64,000 nt of DNA from assembly GCA_032871835.1 (NCBI GenBank), contig CM065301.1:10424413-10488412 (forward strand), written 5' to 3'. The position numbers and the translations under genes are program-made. Of the stretch, positions 11,745 through 23,246 are shown piece by piece. The notes under the pieces are model-generated. The model was not told the DNA's origin, ran no database searches, and worked only from the letters and a program-made list of their open reading frames with translations. The DNA comes from Dipteronia dyeriana. Its lineage: Eukaryota; Streptophyta; Magnoliopsida; Sapindales; Sapindaceae. The number at the start of each line of letters is the position of its first letter. Position 1 is the first letter of the stretch.

Positions 11745-12370
11745 TTGCTATTACTTCGAAAGTGTTTTCCTCTCAACTGTACAACTTATGGATTGGGGCT
11801 GTTTTGCAAGTCATATATGACATTAGGAAGGCTCGCAATGACAAACGTTTTAAGGATAAAGATCCTTCTTTGTCTCGTTTCATTGTTTCTTGTATGGCTA
11901 AAATTCAACATAGCAGTTTTATCTGTCCTGGTTTTGTCTTTTGCTCTGCTGACAAAACTTTTAAGGCTCTTGGTATCAAACATCACCTTCGTCGAGCTTC
12001 GTATGTTGTCTCTTGCATATGGTTGAGCCCTATTCTTCCATGGAACAAGGTTAATACGAAAGACTGTTCAAAAGGTAATCTAGGGTTAGGTTCTTGCTCA
12101 AGAGTATTTAGAAATGTTACAGTTGATTTTATTTGTGGTTTCTCACTTTCTCTTGGCACTTGCTCTTCGTTCTTTGCTTAGTTGAAGGCTAGCATTCTTG
12201 TAATTCAAATAGCTGCATCGCGCGGATGGGATTACATTTGGTTGGAGACAGATTCTATAGTTATGTATTCTTACTTTAATAGCTATAATTTTCTCCCTCT
12301 TTGGTTTCATAGGAATGATTGGCTTGATTGTAAAGTTTTGATTACTAGGATGTGTTTTAAAGTGACTTGA
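11745..12370 (+). pseudogene. LINE ORF2 C-terminus, plus strand, with an amber codon
   Basis: One frame runs from 11762 to 12370, broken only by TAG at 12179-12181. Before the stop come IRKARNDKRF (the W..RN..F region) and KVNTKDCSKGNLGLGSC (RNase H start, where family members usually have NTDG). After it come LKASILVIQIAA and WLETDSIVMYSYF (second catalytic Asp). The stop sits exactly where plant LINE RNase H domains carry the catalytic Glu of AELKA, so a single GAG to TAG change removed it. The copy is 5'-truncated. The DNA after 12370 shows no clear LINE tail. Confidence 0.75.
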
Positions 12371-13559
12371 TACCCGCAGATTTTATCGTTAGGGAATTAC
12401 GGATGCTAAAAAGATATTTAAAAAAAGTTCATACGCAATGTGCTCTAAACTAGCAAAAGACTAGTAAAGCGGCAAACGAGAGTATCGTTCCATAAAGAGG
12501 TACGATTCATCGACCGTCTCTAGTTCTAGCTATTATTAAAACACGCCGAGTAGACTTGTGTGTTGCGTATGCAAAAAGAATGTGTAGAAAGTAAATGTTC
12601 AACTAACTAACAAACTACATAAATAAATAATATTTACAAAGATATGATGGAAGGAAGAGAATGAATGTAATGTGGATACACTAGGGAAATGACTCAACCG
12701 TGACAATCCTCCTAATTAAGCATTAGACACACATAGTCCCTCACATGTGTAAGTATATCATAGGCTCGTATCCTCTTAATTATTCTCTAATCTCTCTCGA
12801 TGTCTTAGAGTTCACATCCACACAAAGTATGGATTCATTAAGTGCCATGGAACTTACAAAAAGCCACGTATGCCAGCCTAGTGTTCTCTCACTTTCTGAT
12901 CATATACACAAGAAGTTTAGATAGGCATGTAATGCGCAACTGCATGGGCCATTCTAAAGCCAATAATTCATCCACAAGGGTAACCAAATACGGGATGACA
13001 ACCAAGTGAAAGTATTAAGAATACGAGATACCCATACAACATGTATGTTATATGCTCGTGTCCCCTTAGTTAATCTCTACCCTCTCTCGAGCGCATAGAG
13101 ATTACATCAATGCATAAGCATTAATACATTAAGGATGGTGGGACATACACACGAGCTCAACACGCCAACCTAGTGATCTCTCAACTTTCTAGTCGAATGT
13201 AGAGTCAGATCAAAGAAGAATGCGACGATGAAGGAAGGGAGAAGCGACGCGAGCGACAACGACACTGAGACACCCACGGCTATGGGGAACGACAGTGACA
13301 GTAAAACGACGATGGGGAGCAGCAACGCCTATAATCGAAGGTGACTGGGAGCGACGACGGTTCTCTCTTTCTATCTCTTTCTACTTTTTTACAAACCATA
13401 ATCGTTTTTACTTGATGTAACAAGATAAACCGTGGCGTTAATTTTTTACTACCCAATTCAAATCTAGGGGTACTAAGGTCTAAAACAGGTTAAAATTGAT
13501 AAAAACAATAAAAAATATATTGGTGGCTAAAAACAATAAGGTTTCAAAAAATAAATAGC
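12371..13559. repeat. Non-coding DNA with two diverged copies of a ~160-bp block
   Basis: No gene is seen. The stretch about 12747-12905 is repeated in diverged form at about 13052-13200: both run from a GCTCGT(A/G)TCC motif through CTCTCTCGA and CCAACCTAGTG- or CCAGCCTAGTG-like words to CTCTCA(A)CTTTCT. The offset is about 305 bp. The origin is unknown. Confidence 0.5.
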
Positions 13560-14695
13560 ACTTTTTGGAGGTGACATTTCAACATTGTCACTATTTTAAT
13601 AACTTATGTTTAAAATACACCTATTATGGTAAATAGACAAAAATACCCCCAATAGTTGTTCCACATCAGATTTCTTTCATTCATTTTACAGAGATAGTTG
13701 TGAAGTAGAGAGAGAAAGTCTCTTTGAAACCCAGGCAATCACTCGAACGACAACAGAGTAGCACTACGCAGACGCATTCGGGGGTCGAGAGCCCCCAGAT
13801 TTTTTTTTTCTGGTCATTACTTCAAAAAAAAATATTCTCGATCATTTGAAAAATATGTTCGATTCTTAAAAAAAAATCCTCGATTCTTTCTAATATATGC
13901 TCGATTTCGTTGCAAATATACTCAATTTAACTAAACCTAATTTTCTAAAAAAAAATCTTGATCCCTTGAAAAAAATTCTCGATCATTTGAAAAAAATTCT
14001 CGATCCTTTAAAAATTCTCGATCCTTTGATAAATATTCTCGAACCTTTGACAAATATTCTCGATCCTTTGAAAAAAAATTCGATCATTTGAAAAAAATTC
14101 TCGATCCCTTGAAAAAATATTCTCAATCCTTAGAAAAAAAATCTCGATCCTTTGAAAAAATATTCTCGATCCTTAGAAAAAAAATCTCGATCTTTTGACA
14201 AATATTCTCGATCCTTTGACAAATGCTCGATTCTTTCAAAAATAAGCTCGATCATATTAAAAAAAAAAGCTCGATTTGACTAAAAATATACTCGATTTGA
14301 CTAAAAATATACTCGATTTAACTAAACCTTATTTTCAAAAATAAAATACTCGATCCTTTGAAAAATAAAATATTCATATATTTTCATACAAAGACGGGAC
14401 AACAAATCATAAATAACGAATACATTGTTAGACCACATAAAAATATATGAAAATATATAAACGAATATCACAAATATATGTTATCTTCTTGTACAGAATC
14501 TAGAGAGAGTCAAGTTTTTTGGAGAGAAAGGGAGGGGAATTATCGTTTTCAAAGTGTAGATGAAAACACAATGAAAATGAAAAATTGATTATTTAAGAGC
14601 AATTTGGGTGGTTCACCATAATATGTCTTTTAAACTTAAATTATTAAAGTGGTGACATCATTACAAAAAAAAAATTGACATATCTCACCATTTCT
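13560..14695. mobile_element. MULE-A: non-autonomous Mutator-like element
   Basis: The ends are related inverted repeats. The left end contains GTCACTATTTTAATAACTT then GTTTAAAATACACC; the right end, read on the other strand, contains GTCACCACTTTAATAATTT then GTTTAAAAGACAT. The right 300 bp (about 14390-14640) also resembles the right end of MULE-B (26340-26600), including TTTTTTGGAGAGA and ATTATTTAAG. The interior is non-coding and filled by the 13830-14360 array. Exact termini and the target duplication are not established. Confidence 0.65.
13830..14360 (-). repeat. ~21-bp TCGA/A-tract tandem array in MULE-A
   Basis: About twenty degenerate units of the form CTCGATCCTTTGAAAAAAAT follow each other with a period near 21 bp. 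On the minus strand this is GGATCGAG next to a T tract, the same core seen in the arrays of MULE-B and MULE-D. Confidence 0.85.
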
Positions 14696-15186
14696 ACAAA
14701 AACAATAAACTAATAATTTTTTTGATTACTTATGAATTCACCCCTTATATATATAAACTAACTGGGGCGCAATAGCTTAAATCTGAAACATTATTCAAAT
14801 GAATGAACACTCTTCACCATCAAACCGCATTGAACGGTGGTATATTTTTAAATCTTTATTGCCAGTCTTTAGGGGCAAAAAAGGGAATTCAAATTAAATA
14901 ATAAAACTCTGCCAAAAGCCCACATTTGTTTCAATTAACCAAACCGATTGATTTTATTTATTGAATCCATATATGCCCTCATACAATTAATCTTTTGTTT
15001 TCAATTTGGATGTAGCAATAGGGGTGTACGTATCAAGTATTATTCCGCTTACTCTTTTAGACAACTTGATTTATTAATTTCAAAATATCTTTAAAAATTA
15101 ATTATATACAGAATCTCCGATATATAAGTACATGCCTGTTACTACTTCCAAAACTCATTATTATCATATTCACAATAATTTTTTCC
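14696..15186 (+). other. Upstream region of the S28 gene
   Basis: This AT-rich DNA lies between MULE-A and the S28 start codon. Apart from the TATA box at 15121 I see no clear element. Confidence 0.4.
15121..15128 (+). promoter_or_regulatory. TATA box of the S28 carboxypeptidase gene
   Basis: TATATAAG lies 59 bases before the start codon, so a normal start site about 30 bases downstream would leave a short leader. It is the best TATA match just upstream of the gene. Confidence 0.5.
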
Positions 15187-18100
15187 ATGGACTCTTCAAC
15201 ATTTTCATCATCATCTCCATGTCTTCTATTCATCATCTTCATCATAATTTTCTTCGACTCTGCAACAGCTACAAGGTTCAACATTCCAAGGCTGAGTCCA
15301 ACAGGAGGAACAATTTTACAGGAACTAGCCGGAATCGTGTTACAAAGTCATAATCCAGAGCATTACAAAACATTTTATTACAATCAAACACTTGATCACT
15401 TCAACTACAGACCTGAAAGCTACTCGACTTTCCGACAAAGGTACGTGGTCAATTTCAAGTACTGGGGTGGTGCAAATGCCAGTGCACCAATTTTAGCATA
15501 TCTCGGCGCAGAAGCACCCTTGGATGGAGATATGGCAATCATTGGATTCCTAACCGATAATGCTGTCCGGTTTAATGCTCTCCTTGTATATATTGAGGTA
15601 TACATAATATATTATGCCGTTAATTAATTATTTATAAACACTTAATTTTATGCATAAATATGATTTATATATGTTTGCTTTGGAGTGGTGAGATTATCAT
15701 TAAAGACATGACAAGTTAGGAAAAAACAAGATTAGAAGAGGATTCAAAATTTCTAATTTGATTTTCTCATAATCTGCAGCATAGATACTACGGGAAATCA
15801 ATCCCTTTCGGATCAAGAGAAGAGGCGTTGAAAAATGCCAGCACTCTCGGATATTTCAATTCGGCCCAAGCTATAGCAGATTATGCAGAAATACTCATAC
15901 ATGTGAAGAAAAAATATCAAGCTGAGGATTCTCCTGTGATCGTTGTTGGAGGATCATATGGAGGAAGTAAGTGATCACCACAACCACATGTACACTTATC
16001 TTCGGAAACTATGACATCAATATCATCAATTAAAACTATATATTAATTAATTTTCTTTGTTTTATTTTTTCTTTATCTGATAATTACATTAAATTGACCA
16101 GTGCTTGCTTCATGGTTTCGGCTGAAATATCCGCATGTGGCCCTTGGAGCTTTGGCCTCATCGGCCCCAATTCTCTATTTTGATAACATCACACCACAAG
16201 ATGGATATTATTCAATTGTCTCCAAGGATTTTAGAGTAATATTATATATTAAAGTTTTAATACTTTTCACCTTTTATATATCTATTTTTTCTTTTGAAAT
16301 TAATTATAACACATGTAGAAAGCTGTAATGGGTCCGGTACTGTGCAGGAAGCTAGTGAGACATGCTACCAAACAATAAGAGACTCATGGTCTGAAATTGA
16401 TAAAGTTGCTTTTCAGCTTGATGGTCTTTCAAAACTTAGCAAGAAATTCAAAACTTGCAAGTAATACCAAAGCCACCCTTAATTTAATGCTTATACTTTA
16501 AAAAATCCCGTTGTTTTTTGTACAGGGATTCCAAATTATCAGACCTTATAATCCTTGTTGTAGAGGTCTGATAATTTAGGATCCCACACCTGAAACCTTT
16601 TGTTTTATTTAATTAATTATTTTACAAATTAACTCAATGACATATATTATCTTGTGTTATATATTAATGTACTAGTCCCTTGGAAAAGGCTTCTGAGCTG
16701 AAGTACTACTTGAAGTACATGTATGCTTCTGCAGCTCAATATAATCGACCACCAAGATATCCTGTTACAGTGGTCTGTGGCGGCATTGATGGGGAAGCTT
16801 TGGGAAGTGATATTCTTAGCAAAATATTTGCAGGTGTTGTTGCTTATTATGGAGGAAATAGGTCTTGTTATGTTAATGCACCGGCTAATTTATCTGAAAC
16901 CACTGATGGATGGAGTTGGCAGGTATTTATTTAATTGTTTTTTTCGTTAATTCCTATAAATAATTATCAACTTATCTGCTTAATAAATTAATTAATATCA
17001 TCTTGATGATATAATTATAATAATCAAACTAACACTAGTATTTTCTGATTAATATACTTATTTGATGAGTATATATATATAAAAGACAATGGAAATGATA
17101 CTGGTAACAAGATCCGAGAAATATATATGGTGGCATTGACTATTATCAAATTATCATGAAACTTATATTATAAGTAAAAAAAAATATTTAATTAGACCTA
17201 ACAATAATATTTAATTAATTATAAAATAAGATTGGCATCATAGAGTAATACAAGATTATTTTTATATAATTATTATGATTAATAATGTATAACTTGGGGA
17301 CACGATGAGGTTGGTCCGGTGGTTAAGTCTATTACACTTACACCACGAGATTGTAGGTTCGAGTCTCTTCTCTATCCAAAAAACCCGAATTATTATAATA
17401 TTTTTTAAAAAAAAAATTATAACTTGTGTATATGATCTGATATCTGAAAAATACTTGGAAGGTACCATAATCTTTATAAATATTAATATTAAAATCATAT
17501 ATATAGTTATAATTATTATTAGTTTAGTAGGGTCTTGAAGAATATCGTGAATAATAATGAACATTACAAACATATATACAAGACAAGCTACAGCCAAGAG
17601 TAATTTCTTAAGTGAGAAATTGTTCAAGTCACACTAATTAGCAAATAAAATAATATTGGTCCAAATTCAAGGTCGGCCCCAAATTGTTTTTCTTTCTATA
17701 ATCATAATTACAGTTGCAATTGCAAATTAACAAAACTATAGTAACACGTTAAAATTCATGACCTTCGCGGCACTAATAATTACATTTTCTCCACTAGAAA
17801 ATATTAATTAACACGATAAGTTGAGGTTGGTCTAATGATATACCATTTACATTTACACAAAAAAAGTTATGAATTCAAATTTCTCTCCCCTCCCCAAATA
17901 TTGGTTGTGGGTTCGTGTCTCTCCCTCTCCCCAAATATTGTAATATTACAAAAAAATTAAATTAATCAACATAGCTTTATTAAATTCTATATTTATATCA
18001 TATCTTTCGATGAAATTAAATGCCATACACCATTAAAATTGTCCTACTTATTTGTACTATACTATATATAAGCATTGAGTAATGCTACGTTTCCCAATTT

Positions 18101-19489
18101 TTTTTCCAAATGATATTGACGCGTGAGGTATCAACATTACATCCACTATATAATCTCAGGATTTATAAGATGATGACAAATCACGTGCTAACACTATTTG
18201 GAAAGGAATTTGAAAAAAACATTTTAGGAAATCTAGCATTACTCATAAGCATTAAATTTGATGTAATTAATTTATGGCAAAAATGACAATCGGATAAGGT
18301 TGGTGTGGTGATATGTCATTTGTATCTACATAATAAGATTATAGGCGGTGACGGGTAGAAATAATAAAACAAAAAAATTCGAGGGGCCAAAATGAAAAAA
18401 TATATAGATAATTTCATAATTTTTATAAACTATTTTTATAAAAAATTTAAAACTTTTTTGAGGGAAGGGAAGACCACCATTTAGGGCCGGCCATGACGAT
18501 TTTGGGGTCCGGGGTGAAAGTTTAAAAAAATGGAAAAATGGGCCCCATAATAAGTCAAATGAGGAATAGGATGTTGTCACAAATTAGGCCCAACAATTAT
18601 TTTAACATATTCTATACGTATAATTAAAAAAATAAATTGTGCCCTTCATAGTGACAATTTTTTTTATTATATTCTATACATATAATTAAAAAATGAATTG
18701 GACATTTTAGAGTCATAATTCTTTTTTTTTTATAGGCTATAACAACTCATAACAAACTCAAACTTATGTACCCAAAACCTAATACAACATATTAGCTTTA
18801 ATAATAAAAAAATTGGGGTAAGGGTGGTTGCACTTAGTGCACCACGTTAGGGCTGCCCTACCTGAGAGAATTTGTAATTAAGAGAGTAAGAGATGAAAAT
18901 TTTAGTGGTAATGTGAAATAAGGAACACCGGAATAGAGGAAGTAGAGTCATAGAGAGATGAGTAGAAAATGGAGTGTTGAGTCGTTTAGAATTGAGATGT
19001 TGAAAGAAATAAAAAAAATAGAATTTAGGAACAAGAAAGTGAAAAAACCTTATTGAATCTCCTATACTTAAATCAAACCTTTTTTTTCTGGACTTTATTT
19101 GTAATGAGCTCAATTTAATTTTCTTTTATTTTGTTTAACTTTTCAGTAAACTTTGATCGATATGGGCATTTTCTTTCATCTCAAACATTTGGATTAATAT
19201 CCAAAGCAAATATTTAGACCTTTTATAAATTAAAATAAAACAACAATAGACCTTTAAACTTCAAAATATGTAAACATAACAATGAACCTCTAAAATAATA
19301 CTAAACATATGTAAACATGGAAATAGATCCCAAAACTAATACTCAAAACATAAAATCGTAGCCCTCTAAAAATTGGATCCGGGGCGGCCGCCTCTCCAGC
19401 CAAACAGGAGAGCCGGCTCTGCTGCACCATCCACACCTTGTTATACATTTGAGTCGTCCCTCTCCACATACCAAATTAACTGTAATAGT

Positions 19490-19525
<36 letters not shown>

Positions 19526-20342
19526 GTTGAAGATTGATGACTTTTGTACGTGTGTAAATATAGAAATGTAGTGAGATGGTGATACCCATAGGCATCGATG
19601 AGAATAATACAATGTTCGAACGTGATCATTTCGTCCTAAGTGAATTCATCAACGACTGCAGTGAACATTATGGAGTCTCTCCTCGCCCACATTGGGTCAC
19701 TACTTATTACGGAGGACATGTAAGGGCCTTTTCTTTTCTTTATTTTGTTTTCAAGGAAAGAAAAAAAAAACAAAGACGATACAGCTTATGCACATATTTA
19801 ATTACGAACAATTACAGGATATAAAGTTGATTCTTCGGAGGTTCGGTAGCAACATTATTTTCTCCAATGGACTTAGGGATCCTTACAGTAGCGGCGGGTA
19901 ATTAAGCAAAATTTTGTATTCGTAAACTTTGCATAGTTACCTAATGTTACGAAACAAAAAAACCTGAAATTGTTTAGTTTTATAACATTTCAAAGTTTTT
20001 GACTAGAGAAACACTCCAAGCTATGCTATGTATCTATATGTTTATTAAGATTCTTATCTCGTGTTATACAGGGTATTGGAGAACATATCAGACAGTATTG
20101 TCGCCGTCCATACCGTCAATGGTAAGAATATTTTTACAAAAAAAAAAGTTGATTAAAACAACACTAAAATAATTACACAGGATTAATTTTAATAATTTTG
20201 TTTTGCAGGTTCTCATTGTTTGGATATTCTTCAGGCAAACAAAAGCAGTGACCCAGATTGGTTGGTAAAGCAGCGTAAGATTGAGGTAGAGATCATTGAA
20301 GAATGGATTGCAAACTACTATGCTGATCTTAAAGCAATATAA
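15187..20342 (+). CDS. Serine carboxypeptidase S28 family (lysosomal Pro-X carboxypeptidase-like), nine exons
   Basis: Joining exons 15187-15597, 15780-15966, 16102-16235, 16348-16460, 16676-16922, 19564-19719, 19818-19897, 20072-20121 and 20209-20342, all with GT-AG introns, gives an open frame of 503 codons, the normal length for plant S28 proteins. A hydrophobic signal peptide covers about residues 1-28. The catalytic Ser is in GGSYGG (Ser196), Asp in NGLRDPYS (Asp437) and His in GSHCLD (His462). Several N-glycosylation sites (NQT, NAS, NIT, NRS, NLS, NNT, NKS) suggest a secretory or vacuolar protein. The family cleaves C-terminal residues after proline; the substrate here is unknown. Intron 5 is 2641 bp and full of transposons, yet all splice sites and frames hold, so the gene is probably functional. 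The start is the first ATG before the signal peptide. Confidence 0.93.
17297..17417 (+). mobile_element. SINE (tRNA-related), copy 1
   Basis: A 121-bp body has an A-box-like GGTCCGGTGGTTAAG and a B-box-like GGTTCGAGTC, then ends in an A-rich tail. It is flanked by a perfect 9-bp duplication, TATAACTTG, at 17288-17296 and 17418-17426. The box spacing and tail fit a tRNA-derived SINE transcribed by RNA polymerase III. Confidence 0.85.
17814..17960 (+). mobile_element. SINE, diverged copy 2
   Basis: It shares GAGGTTGGTC and ACATTTACAC-like words with copy 1 and ends in an A-rich tail. A near-perfect 11-bp duplication flanks it (ATTAATTAACA at 17803-17813, ATTAATCAACA at 17961-17971). An internal stretch containing CTCCCCAAATATTG is duplicated, so the body is longer than copy 1. 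Confidence 0.7.
18288..18345 (+). mobile_element. SINE-like fragment, copy 3
   Basis: AAGGTTGGTGTGGTGATA followed by a TTTGTATCTACA-like stretch aligns with the first half of the two SINEs upstream. The 3' half and any duplication are not recognised. Confidence 0.45.
18482..19421. mobile_element. hAT-type MITE in intron 5
   Basis: The left end TAGGGCCGGCC and the right end, read as CAGAGCCGGCTC on the other strand, are inverted relatives. Each is followed inward by a stretch with the GGGG(T)CCGGGG style seen at ends of plant hAT MITEs. CCACCATT before and GCACCATC after the element may be a worn 8-bp duplication (six of eight match). There is no transposase inside. Confidence 0.55.
19494..19521. 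repeat. (AT)n microsatellite
   Basis: About 14 uninterrupted AT units lie 42 bases before the intron 5 acceptor. Confidence 0.9.
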
Positions 20343-20714
20343 ATCATTGACAATTTGTAAGTGTAGGATTTCCCGTACAGAATCTTCAATTATTACTGTT
20401 GATAATTTAATAGCTACCGGTAGCAATTCAGTAGGTACCGGTAGTAATTGAGGATTCCGTACGGATATTTTTTATATAGATCATATTTTTCAAATTTATA
20501 ACCAGTACAGCTGAGAGGAAATAATAATGTTTGTGGAAGTAAAAGACATAATTGAGCTATATAACTACTTCCAATTAAATTCATGTTCAATACTATCAAA
20601 AAATAAAATTAAAATGAAATTCATGTTAAATTATTATATGCTCTTGTGGTCTACATATATAATATATTGAGCGATCATTGAAGTTATTACAGTTATAAGA
20701 TGTGTGTGTATATG
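20343..20714. other. 3' flank of the S28 gene
   Basis: The DNA is AT-rich with no gene. Near 20410-20450 the word TAGCTACCGGTAGCAATT is echoed as TAGGTACCGGTAGTAATT, and these could fold into short hairpins. Confidence 0.35.
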
Positions 20715-21480
20715 GAAAGTGTACAAAAATAGCCGAAATCCAGTTAAGCGGCCTCTTGTCGTGCTGAAAAGCCAAAAATCGGCCTTATTAGGCGGATCCG
20801 GACTAGACAGCGATAGTTGACGCTAGTCGCCGATTAATCCCTAATTAATTGCCGACTAAGCGGAAAAGCCAAAACACTCTTCACTTCTTCTGTTCTTCTC
20901 AACCAAACCTCTCGACCAAAGCTACCGCTTGTCGCCATTCACTTTCAGTCATCGAGATTGTCGTCTAAAGCTGCTGTCCGCCGTCGTCAAGTCGCCGTTG
21001 TCGCAAAGGCTCTTCATTTTTCATTTGTTAGTTAGTGACTAGTGTTGTGTTTGAGTGAGTGGGATATTTGGCTAAGGATTCTGATCAAGAATAAGACGAT
21101 ATGCAAAAATTCTTTATAGAATAAAAACAAGAATTTCTAATATCGATGGAACAGAAACTGGAGTTAAGAAACAGAGGTTTGCTTCTTCCAAGGACTTGGA
21201 TTGTCCTTAGACCTATTGAACCTCCAACACAACTAATGTTTTAATGTGGACAAGGATTCTGATATTTGGATAAAGATTTATGTGGGTCTTATACTATTAT
21301 CCGAGCTGAGAATTTCTGATTTTAAATTGGGCCCTAAATTGGGTCTTAAAAGCCCAACTATTAATGAGTTTCTGATTTTCTTTTATAAAATAAGTATGTA
21401 AAAAAAACATTATATCATAGCCAATTAATCGCCAACTAATTGGCTTAATCGTTAGGAGTCGGGCACGACTACTAGAACAT
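20715..21480. mobile_element. Possible non-autonomous DNA transposon, GCCGATTAAT-rich ends
   Basis: The left part contains GCCGATTAATCCC and TTGCCGACTAAGCGG, and the right part has CCAATTAATCGCCAAC and TTAATCGTTAGGAG. Read on opposite strands these are loosely alike, as in some plant hAT-derived repeats. No transposase domain or target duplication was found. Confidence 0.3.
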
Positions 21481-21537
21481 GTTTACGCAACACATGACAA
21501 ATTCTTACGATATGATATAAAGTTGAATAAGAATAAA

Positions 21538-21862
21538 CATTTATACTTGCTGATTCTCTGGCTAAAAGAGGTTCTGGTATTGATGGGAATGTCATAAGTT
21601 TAGAGTGATGTATGACTTCTTGGGTGGTGGTTTTGGGCGTTTCCTCTTTCTGCGGCTTTGGTTTCCTGGATATCTGGTTTTGTTGCCCTGTTCTGCCCTG
21701 TTCTGCCTTGCTTCTGTGGCTTTTCCTTTAGCTGGCTTCTTTTTTTTTTTTTATCTGTTTTCTTGTGTTGTTTGGCTTTGTTAGCCTGGCTTCTCTTCTT
21801 GTGTTTCTGTTTTGTTTGTTCCTGGCGTTTGCCTTTGAATAAAATTTGCCTTAAAAAAAATA
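21538..21862 (+). mobile_element. LINE 3' end, plus strand
   Basis: LADSLAKRGSGIDGNVISLE followed by a stop matches the very end of a LINE RNase H domain. A long T/G-rich 3' untranslated region follows, then AATAAA and a poly(A) tail near 21852-21862. Everything upstream of the last ~20 codons was lost, as usual for 5'-truncated LINE insertions. Confidence 0.7.
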
Positions 21863-22309
21863 AATAAACATCTGTAGAAATTCTCTTTATTATAAAAGAA
21901 TAAAATATTTAATTAATTAAAAAAAATAGTCTTTATAATGAAGACAGCCATTGAGGCCTTAGGTTGGATAATTATTGCTGCTCTAAATTATTTTGATGAG
22001 CGGTCATATTAGCACCTCTAAAAATATATATGCCTATATCTCATAGGTACACCTGTCAAAAATTTAAAATATTTCTAGTTTGTATATACATCACTTAATA
22101 CCAAAAATATCCTTACCTTAATTAATGCTAAAAATAACAATTCTTGGGCCTTTTCTTTTCTGTGCATTATCAATTTTTAATGATAATTAAACTGACAGTA
22201 CGTACTTCTTTAATGCCAGTGCATGAGAAAAAGTTATGTAAAAAAAAATTAATTGGATTGCATGTGCCAAACTCAAACAAGGAAACAAGGAAACAAGGAA
22301 TTAAGGGTT
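21863..22309. other. Non-coding AT-rich spacer
   Basis: I see no gene or recognisable repeat between the LINE tail and MULE-B, apart from the short direct repeat GGAAACAAGGAAACAAGGAA near 22280. Confidence 0.5.
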
Positions 22310-22739
22310 CGAAAAATTATTGGAACTATTGGGGTTGTGCAAATATCACCACTTTACTAATATATGTTTAAAAGACACCATTTAACGTGATCATACGAAA
22401 ATACACCGAAATCCCGAAATATTAAAACAGAGAGAAATTTGTCGTTTTCTAAATCAGAGAAAAGCAAGAGTAAAACCGATGGGAAGCTAATCGACGACGA
22501 AGTGACCAGAACGAGAGTACACGAGAATAGCTGTGATTGACAAAGGTAAGATCAATTTGTTTTTTTCCTCGTTTTTGTTGTTGATAACTTGCATTGCATG
22601 TTAGACTTGAGTTTTGTTGATTGAAATTTTAGATTAGAGTTAAAATAGAGATCTAAGAATGGTTATGGTTTAGATTAGGGTTTGAAATTTGGCTGAATAT
22701 CTATTGAGGAAGATGAAATTCTGGGTTACCGAGACTTTT

Positions 22740-23246
22740 TACAATAGAATCGAGCTTTTTTTGTAACTGAATCGAGCTTTTATTTTCGTGAAAATTAGGT
22801 TTTCATAAGTCGAACTTTTTTTATAAAGGTTCGAGTTTTTTTTGAATGGGATCGAGCTTTTTCAATAGGCTCAAGCTTTTTCATCACGGGATCGAACTTT
22901 TTTTTAAATAAGATCGAGTTTTTTTTTACATAGGGTCGAGCTTTTTTGTTATGGGATCGAATATTTTTTTCATAGGATCGAGCTTTTTTTTAAAGGGTTT
23001 AGCTTTTTTATCTTGGGATCGAGATTATATTTTATAGGACCGAGCTTTTTTTACATTGGATCGAGCTTTTTTTAAATTGAACCGAGCTTTTTTACATTAG
23101 ATCAAACTTTTTGTTATGGGATCGAACATTTTTGTCATAGGATCAAGCTTTTTTATAAAGGGTCGAGCTAATTTGTCATTGGATCGAGCTTTTTTTTAAT
23201 TTGACCGAGCTTTTTTTTTTACATTGGATCGAGCTTTTTACATTGG
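22740..23246 (+). repeat. TCGAG/T-tract array 1 of MULE-B
   Basis: About twenty units of the type GGATCGAGCTTTTTTT with a period near 20-22 bp lie just inside the left leader. The array stops abruptly at the truncated transposase end (about 23246). Confidence 0.85.

Larger units (their letters stand above)
16923..19563 (+). other. Long transposon-rich intron 5 of the S28 gene
   Basis: The donor follows the codons for GWSWQ and the acceptor precedes KCSEM, keeping phase 0. The other introns are 99-321 bp, so this one is roughly ten times longer. It holds two SINEs with target duplications, a third SINE-like piece, a hAT-type MITE and an AT microsatellite next to the acceptor. Confidence 0.85.

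Noticed and set aside
17297..17417. A tRNA gene, because of A-box and B-box-like sequences
   Set aside because: No cloverleaf with acceptor pairing was found; the A-rich tail and flanking 9-bp duplication point to a SINE.
19374..19421. GGATCC and GCGGCCGC next to each other, looking like cloning-linker DNA
   Set aside because: The sequence fits the inner part of a hAT-type MITE terminus (GGGG-CCGG style) whose other end is at 18482, so chance restriction sites in natural DNA are more likely.
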